From JBEAOO01 sp041164825 (GTDB taxonomy: Bacteria; Pseudomonadota; Gammaproteobacteria; Burkholderiales; Burkholderiaceae_C), in the NCBI GenBank assembly GCA_041164825.1, contig JBEAOO010000197.1, forward strand, positions 1-10,858: a stretch of 10,858 bases of DNA. The letters are read 5' to 3'. The translations under genes and the position numbers were made by a program. Below are positions 6,728 through 10,858 of the stretch, piece by piece. The notes beneath the pieces were generated by a model. The model worked only from the letters and a program-made list of their open reading frames with translations. It had not been told where the DNA came from and did no database searches. Within the stretch, counting starts at the first letter, position 1, and each line of letters starts with the position of its first letter.

Positions 6728-7282
6728 ATGGCCTCGATCAACAAAGTCATTCTCATTGGCAACTTGGGCCGCGACCCCGAGGTGCGCTACACCCCCAACG
6801 GCAACGCCGTGTGCAACATCAGCGTGGCCACCACCCGCAACTGGAAGAGCAAAGAGTCCGGCGACAAGGTTGAAGAAACCGAATGGCACCGCGTCGTCTT
6901 CTACGACCGTTTGGCCGAAATCGCCGGCGAGTACCTGAAAAAGGGCCGCCCCGTCTACGTCGAAGGCCGCCTCAAGACCCGCAAGTGGCAAGACAAGGAC
7001 GGCAAAGACCAATACACCACCGAAGTCATCGCCGAGCAGATGCAACTGCTCGGCGGCCGTGAAGGCGGCGGTGGTGGTGACGAAGGCGGCGGTGGCGGCT
7101 ACGGCGGTGGCCGTGGTGCGGGTGGTGGTGGTGGCGGCGGTGACGACCGCGGCGAGCCCCGCTACGAAGCCCGCAGCGAGCGCCCGGCCGCAGCCCCGCG
7201 CGCAGCCCCCGCGCCACGTCCTGCCCCGGCGCCCAAGTCGAGCACGGGGTTTGACAACATGGATGACGACATCCCGTTCTGA
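6728..7282 (+). CDS. ssb: Single-stranded DNA-binding protein SSB
   Basis: This 184-residue protein coats single-stranded DNA in replication, repair and recombination and recruits partners through its C-terminal tip. The OB-fold occupies residues 1-110, starting MASINKVILIGNLGRDPEVR. The DNA-stacking aromatic residues known in E. coli SSB are kept at Trp39, Trp53 and Trp87, with Tyr59 near the Phe60 position. A glycine-rich stretch (112-138) written with GGT/GGC triplets is followed by an Arg/Ala/Pro-rich linker (141-170). The last residues, MDDDIPF, are the classic acidic tip that binds RecQ, exonuclease I, PriA and others. The length and layout are normal for the family. The gene is divergent from recQ and is followed 39 bases later by a terminator, so it is probably monocistronic. 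Confidence 0.98.
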   Translation: MASINKVILIGNLGRDPEVRYTPNGNAVCNISVATTRNWKSKESGDKVEETEWHRVVFYDRLAEIAGEYLKKGRPVYVEGRLKTRKWQDKDGKDQYTTEVIAEQMQLLGGREGGGGGDEGGGGGYGGGRGAGGGGGGGDDRGEPRYEARSERPAAAPRAAPAPRPAPAPKSSTGFDNMDDDIPF

Positions 7283-7321
7283 CGCCTGCTTGCTGAAGTT
7301 CGATTCAGCTGCGCTCTCAAT

Positions 7322-7357
7322 AAAAAATCCCCGTGTGCTTGGCGCCGGGGATTTTTT
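7322..7357. terminator. Strong bidirectional terminator after ssb
   Basis: AAAAAATCCCCG (7322-7333) and CGGGGATTTTTT (7346-7357) form a perfect 12-bp inverted repeat with a 12-base loop. The A-run and T-run make it work in either direction. It lies 39 bases after the ssb stop and separates ssb from the Fic gene. Confidence 0.93.
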
Positions 7358-7484
7358 GCTTTGTGCGTCCGTTGAGCGGTGGGGGGCTTTCGACCCGCTG
7401 CCGCCGGTCAACCGTCTTCGCAATCTTGTCGGAAATGTGATCGGCATGTCCGGGGCGCCGCAGATGGCACCAGCAGAAGAAAAA

Positions 7485-7526
7485 CGGTGGGAAAATCCTC
7501 TTTCGTAAGATTTTCTGTGGTCACCG
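7485..7526 (+). promoter_or_regulatory. Two-tier inverted repeat in the leader of the Fic gene
   Basis: GAAAATC (7491-7497) and GATTTTC (7509-7515) are perfect inverted arms with an 11-base spacer. Outside them CGGTG (7485-7489) can pair with CACCG (7522-7526), with one unpaired base on the left and six on the right. The outer right arm touches the weak ribosome site CCGGA, about eight bases before the ATG at 7536. It could be an operator, or an RNA hairpin that masks the ribosome site. The rest of 7358-7484 shows no clear promoter; TAAGAT at 7506-7511 is a possible -10 without a good -35. Confidence 0.4.
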
Positions 7527-7535
7527 GAAAAAAAC

Positions 7536-9053
7536 ATGGCCGACCGGATCGTTGGGTACGAATTTCTGCGGCACGCCCTGAGCCTCTCGGCGTTTGCTCC
7601 GGAGGTGACGACCCGTGCTGGCGGGGTCACCCGAAAGCACACCTTTGGTGACAGCATCCTGGCCGTCCCTGTCCATGTGGCCCCCGCGTCCGACGACCCG
7701 CTGGAGCACCTCCTGTTCGCGCTGAAGCACGAACAGTTGAACCTGCAGATTGCCATCCTGGCGCTCCAGAAGATTCCCGCTGATTCGGTGGCGCGGGAGT
7801 TCATGGCCAAGCCCACGAGTTGGTACGCCAGGCTGGCCTGCTACCTGTGGGAGCTGGCCAACGGGACAACTTTGACCGGTCTACCGCCCGCCCGCGGGGC
7901 CTACGGTGTGTTGTTCGCACCTGACAAATTCCTGACCGCAGCAAGCGTCCGATCGAGCCGGTGGCGCGTCGACTTCAACGGCATCGGGTCGCCACGGTAC
8001 TGCATCACCGTGCGGCGCACGCCGGCGATCGACATCCTGGTTGAAAGAAGCATCCTCGACCAGGTGAAGGCGTTCGTGGACGGGATCGATCCGGCGCTAC
8101 TCGACCGGGCCGTTCGCTGGGCCTACCTGAGCGAGACGGACAACTCCTACGCGATCGAGCGGGAGAGTGCGCCCAACGACAAGCGCGAGGCCTTCGCTTC
8201 ACTGCTGGCACGCGCGCATGAGGCCGAGCAGCTCGCGGAAGACTACCTCGTTGCCCTGCAGAACCTGACGATCACCAGCCCGCTGGACAAGGCTGTCGAA
8301 TTCAGGTCAAAGCAAAACTGGCTTCGCAGGGATCTGCCAGGCGCGCTGGGCGTGACTTACGTGCCACCCACGCCCAGCCTGAATCTGGAGGTCATGGAAG
8401 AGATCATGAGCTTCGCGAACAACCCGGGCACTGGCGTGGATGCCCTGGTGCGTGGTGCTGTCATTAGCTTCGCCTTCGTCTTCTCCCACCCGTTCATGGA
8501 CGGTAACGGCCGGCTGTCGCGCTTCCTGTTCCACAAGGCAGCCTGCCAGGACCCGCGGCTGACCAACGGTCTGGTGCTGCCCGTGTCCGTCGCCATGAAG
8601 CGCAACGAGGGCGACTATCTGAAGGCTCTGGAATCTTTCTCGAAGAAGACACGCCAATTTTGGAAGGTGACCGTGATCGACGAGTTGGTAGAGGCCGAAT
8701 TCACCGGCGCGCCAGAGATCTATCGCTACTGGGACGGGACCGAGTGCGTTGAGTTCGGCCTGCGCATGGCCCAAGAGGCGTTGGACCGCGATCTTCAGAA
8801 CGAGAGCGCCTTCCTGCAGCGCTTCGACCAGGCTTACCGCGCGGTGAACGATGCCGTGGACATGAACAACGACGATCTGGTGCTCATGATCCGCAGCGTC
8901 CTGCAAAACGGTGGCGTGCTGTCGAACAACCGGCGCAGGCGGTTGATCGCCAAAGGCCATCCGACGGCGATCATCGACAAGGCGATGGCGGTGCTGACGG
9001 AGTGCTTGGACGATGACGACGAAGCGCCACCGGCGCCAATTCAGGGCGGTTGA
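7536..9053 (+). CDS. Fic domain protein (probable AMP-transferase), class II-like
   Basis: The 505-residue product contains the full Fic active-site motif HPFMDGNGRLSR (318-329): catalytic His318, the acidic metal ligand Asp322, the GNGR anion hole and Arg329. Proteins of this family usually transfer AMP from ATP to a Ser, Thr or Tyr of a target. Upstream, SYAIER (204-209) sits where class II Fic proteins have the self-inhibiting [S/T]xxxE[G/N] helix. Glu208 is present, but the last position is Arg209. An N-terminal helical domain (about 60-125, with LEHLLFALKHEQLNLQI) and a C-terminal winged-helix-like region (about 435-490, with LQNGGVLSNNRRRR) match the layout I remember for large stand-alone Fic proteins. 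The tail is acidic and proline-rich. No signal peptide is seen, and no antitoxin gene lies beside it. GC content looks lower than in recQ (about 62 percent against 70 in single sampled lines), so acquisition by transfer is possible. The target is unknown. Confidence 0.9.
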   Translation: MADRIVGYEFLRHALSLSAFAPEVTTRAGGVTRKHTFGDSILAVPVHVAPASDDPLEHLLFALKHEQLNLQIAILALQKIPADSVAREFMAKPTSWYARLACYLWELANGTTLTGLPPARGAYGVLFAPDKFLTAASVRSSRWRVDFNGIGSPRYCITVRRTPAIDILVERSILDQVKAFVDGIDPALLDRAVRWAYLSETDNSYAIERESAPNDKREAFASLLARAHEAEQLAEDYLVALQNLTITSPLDKAVEFRSKQNWLRRDLPGALGVTYVPPTPSLNLEVMEEIMSFANNPGTGVDALVRGAVISFAFVFSHPFMDGNGRLSRFLFHKAACQDPRLTNGLVLPVSVAMKRNEGDYLKALESFSKKTRQFWKVTVIDELVEAEFTGAPEIYRYWDGTECVEFGLRMAQEALDRDLQNESAFLQRFDQAYRAVNDAVDMNNDDLVLMIRSVLQNGGVLSNNRRRRLIAKGHPTAIIDKAMAVLTECLDDDDEAPPAPIQGG

Positions 9054-9064
9054 TGCCTGCAACG

Positions 9065-9085
9065 AGGGGGCATCTGTCGGCCCCT
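9065..9085 (+). terminator. Weak candidate terminator after the Fic gene
   Basis: AGGGG (9065-9069) can pair with CCCCT (9081-9085), plus C9071 with G9080 and a bulged G. The tail TGATTCATATTTT is only partly T-rich. It lies 12 bases after the Fic stop. It is a fair but not strong candidate. Confidence 0.3.
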
Positions 9086-9107
9086 TGATTCATATTTTCC
9101 GAGCATG

Positions 9108-9130
9108 GCTCGATCAAAGCCCGATCGAGC
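9108..9130. repeat. Perfect 8-bp inverted repeat between convergent fic and tetR
   Basis: GCTCGATC (9108-9115) and GATCGAGC (9123-9130) are perfect arms around a 7-base loop, 15 bases beyond the tetR stop. No T-run follows on either strand. It may still act as a transcript 3'-end structure for tetR, or be a remnant of an element border. Confidence 0.5.
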
Positions 9131-9144
9131 GCGGGAATACAGCT

Positions 9145-9768
9145 TCAGCTCTTGCTTCGGCGTCGACCCGAGGCCTTGGTCGCGCCATCTGGCTGCACCT
9201 GCCCCCGCAACGCCCCCAAGATCCCCTCCCGACTCACCGCCAGGAGCTCCTCTGCCAGCGGCGCATCGTCCGGGCAGGCGCGGGACATGACGAGGGCGCC
9301 GACGGCGTGGGTCAAGGCATTGAGGATGCGGGCGCGGGCCTCGGCGGCGTCTGCGGCGCTGGTTGTCTCGTCATGCGGGCCCAGCGCGGCCAGCAGGTTT
9401 TCCACGCCTTGGGCAAACGTGGACCGCACCGCGTCGGGTTGGCGGGCGGCTTCGCCGCCGAGGGCGGCCATGGTGCAGCCGGTGCCGCGTTGGTCGCGGT
9501 GCGTGCGTGAGAGGTAGTGGTTGACGAAGGTGGGCAGGTCCACCCCGGTGGACAGCGCCGTGGTCTGCGCGATGCCGCAGGCGGTGGCTTCGGCCATCAG
9601 GTCGGCCTTGGAGCCGAAGTTTTTGTAGAAGCCGCCGTGCGTGAAGCCGGCGGCGGCCATCAGGTCGGCCACGCCCACCCCGTCAAAGCCGCGTTCGCGG
9701 AACAGCTGTGACGCCGTTTCGACGACGCGTGCGCGGTTGGCTTCGGCCTGGGCTTTGCTGACTTTCAT
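9145..9768 (-). CDS. TetR/AcrR-family transcriptional repressor
   Basis: The 207-residue protein has the family's N-terminal DNA-binding domain: ARVVETASQLFRERGFDG (13-30), then the helix-turn-helix VGVADLMAAAGFTHGGFYKNF (31-51) and GSKADLMAEA. The Gly-Gly-Phe-Tyr-x-x-Phe core is typical of the recognition helix. The rest is a helical ligand-binding domain of usual length with three cysteines, Cys64, Cys98 and Cys165. ATG 9768 was chosen because translation from it gives the standard TetR N-terminus. It lies about 45 bases downstream of a good -10 and has GGAT five bases before it; an in-frame ATG at 9795 would begin too close to the predicted transcript start. It is divergent from an MDR oxidoreductase and is separated from it by two palindromes, so it very likely represses both that gene and itself, with release by an unknown small molecule. 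Confidence 0.93.
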   Translation of the reverse strand: MKVSKAQAEANRARVVETASQLFRERGFDGVGVADLMAAAGFTHGGFYKNFGSKADLMAEATACGIAQTTALSTGVDLPTFVNHYLSRTHRDQRGTGCTMAALGGEAARQPDAVRSTFAQGVENLLAALGPHDETTSAADAAEARARILNALTHAVGALVMSRACPDDAPLAEELLAVSREGILGALRGQVQPDGATKASGRRRSKS

Positions 9769-9812
9769 GGGGGATCCGGTGGGTGCGCTCGCCATGGCAG
9801 CGGGCTGGGCGC

Positions 9813-9840
9813 ATTCTACTTTGATGACGATCATCATCAA
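9813..9840 (-). promoter_or_regulatory. Promoter of tetR, overlapped by operator O1
   Basis: On the minus strand TTGATG (9840-9835) is a -35, then 16 bases, then TAGAAT (9818-9813) as -10, which matches the sigma-70 consensus at five of six positions. The -35 and most of the spacer lie inside the palindrome at 9821-9840. Confidence 0.6.
9821..9840. promoter_or_regulatory. TetR operator O1
   Basis: TTGATGACGATCATCATCAA is a 20-base palindrome with one mismatched pair (C9828 against A9833). Its inner 16 bases match the second site in 15 of 16 positions when read on the minus strand. Sites of this kind between divergent tetR and target genes are the usual binding sites of the encoded repressor. 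Confidence 0.75.
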
Positions 9841-9844
9841 AGCG

Positions 9845-9873
9845 TTGACTTTTAAGATGACGATCGTCATCAT
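9845..9873 (+). promoter_or_regulatory. Promoter of the oxidoreductase gene, overlapped by operator O2
   Basis: TTGACT (9845-9850) is a near-consensus -35. After 17 bases comes CATCAT (9868-9873), four of six matches to TATAAT. The -10 and most of the spacer are covered by the palindrome at 9856-9871. The transcript would start near 9880, leaving a leader of about 54 bases. Confidence 0.6.
9856..9871. promoter_or_regulatory. TetR operator O2
   Basis: GATGACGATCGTCATC is a perfect 16-base palindrome. Its centre is 33 bases from the centre of O1, about three helical turns, so two repressor dimers would bind the same face of the DNA. Confidence 0.8.
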
Positions 9874-9933
9874 TGAGGCCTTCGCACTCGCCAGACCTTT
9901 GGCGGGCAGCCCCTTCTGAACTCTGCGACCCCC

Positions 9934-10858
9934 ATGAAAGCACTCACCTTCCAACGCTATGGCAAGACGCCCGGGATCGGGTTCTCAGACCTGCCGCGCC
10001 CGACGCTGAAGCCCGATGAACTGCTGGTGCAGGTGCACGCGGCGAGCGTGAACCCGATCGACAACATGATCCCGACCGGGATGTTCAAGGCGGTGGTGAA
10101 GTTCGAGCTGCCGGCCACGCTGGGCAGCGACTTGGCCGGGGTGGTGGTGGAGGTGGGCAGCCGCGTCACGCGCTTCAAGGTGGGTGATGCGGTGTACGCC
10201 AACATCTTTGACCAGGGCACAGGCTCAATCGCCGAGTTCGCCGTGGTGCCGGAGCATGCGGCCGCGCTGAAGCCGGCCAACCTGGACTTCGTGCAAGCGG
10301 CGTCGATCCCGATGGTGGGGCTGACTTCCTGGCAGGCGCTGAAGGAGCGCATCCAGTTGCGGGCCGGGCACAAGGTGTTCATCCCGGCCGGCGCGGGCGG
10401 CATCGGCACCTTCGCGATCCAGCTGGCCAAGACCCTGGGTGCCCGGGTGGGCACCACCACCAGCACAGGCAATGTCGGGCTGGTGACCAGCCTGGGCGCC
10501 GACGAGGTGGTGGACTACAAGACGCAGGCCTTCGAGACCGTGTTGAGCGGCTACGACGCGGCGCTGGGCACGCTGCGCGGCGACGCGGTGGAGAAGTCCA
10601 TCGGCATCTTGAAGCCAGGTGGCCAGATCGTGTCGCTGGTCGGCCCGCTGGACCTCGCGTTTGCCCGCGCCCGCGGCGTCAATGTGCTGCTGAAGCTGGT
10701 GTTTGCGCTGATGGGCTGGCCTATCCAGCGTGTGGCCGCGAAGCGGGGCGTCACCTACAGCTTCCTGTTCGCGCGGCCCGATGGCGCGCAACTCGCGCAG
10801 ATCGGGCAGCTCATTGAAGCGCAGCGCATCCGCCCCGTGATCGACCGGGTGTTCCCGT
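9934..10858 (+). CDS. Zinc-independent MDR oxidoreductase, NADPH:quinone reductase-like (3' end beyond window)
   Basis: I translated 308 residues before the window ends; relatives are usually about 325-340 long, so only a short tail is missing. The N-terminal GroES-like domain has VHAASVNPIDNMI (about 34-46) and GSDLAGVVVEVGSRVTRFKVGD (about 67-88). It lacks the catalytic and structural zinc cysteines of alcohol dehydrogenases, which marks the quinone oxidoreductase branch. The nucleotide-binding fold shows AGAGGIGTFAIQLAK (152-166). The expected reaction is NADPH-dependent reduction of quinones, enones or similar electrophiles in the cytosol. The start ATG has no clear ribosome site (GCGACCCCC precedes it) but fits the family N-terminus, MKALTFQRYG. 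It is divergent from tetR and probably repressed by it. The exact substrate cannot be assigned. Confidence 0.92.
   Translation, partial: MKALTFQRYGKTPGIGFSDLPRPTLKPDELLVQVHAASVNPIDNMIPTGMFKAVVKFELPATLGSDLAGVVVEVGSRVTRFKVGDAVYANIFDQGTGSIAEFAVVPEHAAALKPANLDFVQAASIPMVGLTSWQALKERIQLRAGHKVFIPAGAGGIGTFAIQLAKTLGARVGTTTSTGNVGLVTSLGADEVVDYKTQAFETVLSGYDAALGTLRGDAVEKSIGILKPGGQIVSLVGPLDLAFARARGVNVLLKLVFALMGWPIQRVAAKRGVTYSFLFARPDGAQLAQIGQLIEAQRIRPVIDRVFP

Noticed and set aside
6613..6762. An upstream extension of recQ to an ATG at 6762
   Set aside because: It would overlap the ssb start and its ribosome site, and it encodes 50 residues unlike any RecQ N-terminus. GTG 6612 fits the E. coli start.
7358..9144. 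Mobile-element or phage-island borders around fic
   Set aside because: The gene has different composition, but I found no direct repeats, integrase, transposase or tRNA end flanking it. Transfer remains only an inference.
9769..9954. An upstream extension of tetR to an ATG at 9954
   Set aside because: It would run through both operators and past the predicted tetR promoter, into the start of the oxidoreductase gene. The extra residues are just translations of the palindromes.

Overview
The window is GC-rich chromosomal DNA from a betaproteobacterium, most likely Burkholderiales of a Comamonadaceae type. This is inferred from overall composition, a PEP-CTERM secreted protein, UvrA, SSB and RecQ proteins of proteobacterial type, and a C/G-rich palindromic element built on CCCCAAGG/CCTTGGGG that I remember as dispersed in that family. 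No database search was possible.

Layout. 1-1018 (-): 5' part of uvrA, cut by the window edge. 1242-2327 (+): a secreted PEP-CTERM protein closed by a strong terminator. 2482-3696 (-): a GT-B fold glycosyltransferase, convergent with it. 3822-4613 (+): a Crp/Fnr-family regulator, divergent from the glycosyltransferase. 4630-6612 (-): recQ, convergent with the regulator. 6728-7282 (+): ssb, divergent from recQ and closed by a near-ideal bidirectional terminator. 7536-9053 (+): a 505-residue Fic protein preceded by an AT-rich leader with an inverted repeat. 9145-9768 (-): a TetR-family repressor. 9934-10858 (+): a zinc-free quinone-oxidoreductase-like MDR enzyme, cut by the window edge and divergent from tetR.

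How the genes fit together. uvrA, recQ and ssb form a DNA repair/replication neighbourhood. RecQ and SSB are known physical partners in E. coli, and here they share a 115-bp divergent promoter region. The tetR/oxidoreductase pair looks like a self-contained regulatory module: two almost identical palindromes lie 33 bp apart, each over one of two divergent promoters. The Fic gene looks like an insertion of different composition between ssb and this module. The PEP-CTERM protein and glycosyltransferase are probably cell-surface functions, but the window contains no exosortase.

The points most worth following are an in-frame palindromic repeat that lengthens the zinc-binding loop of RecQ by about 28 residues, the paired TetR operators, the Fic protein with an altered inhibitory motif, and the Fnr-like regulator that has three of the four iron-sulfur cysteines. 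I see no tRNA, rRNA, CRISPR array or insertion sequence. I did not find a clearly new multi-gene system.
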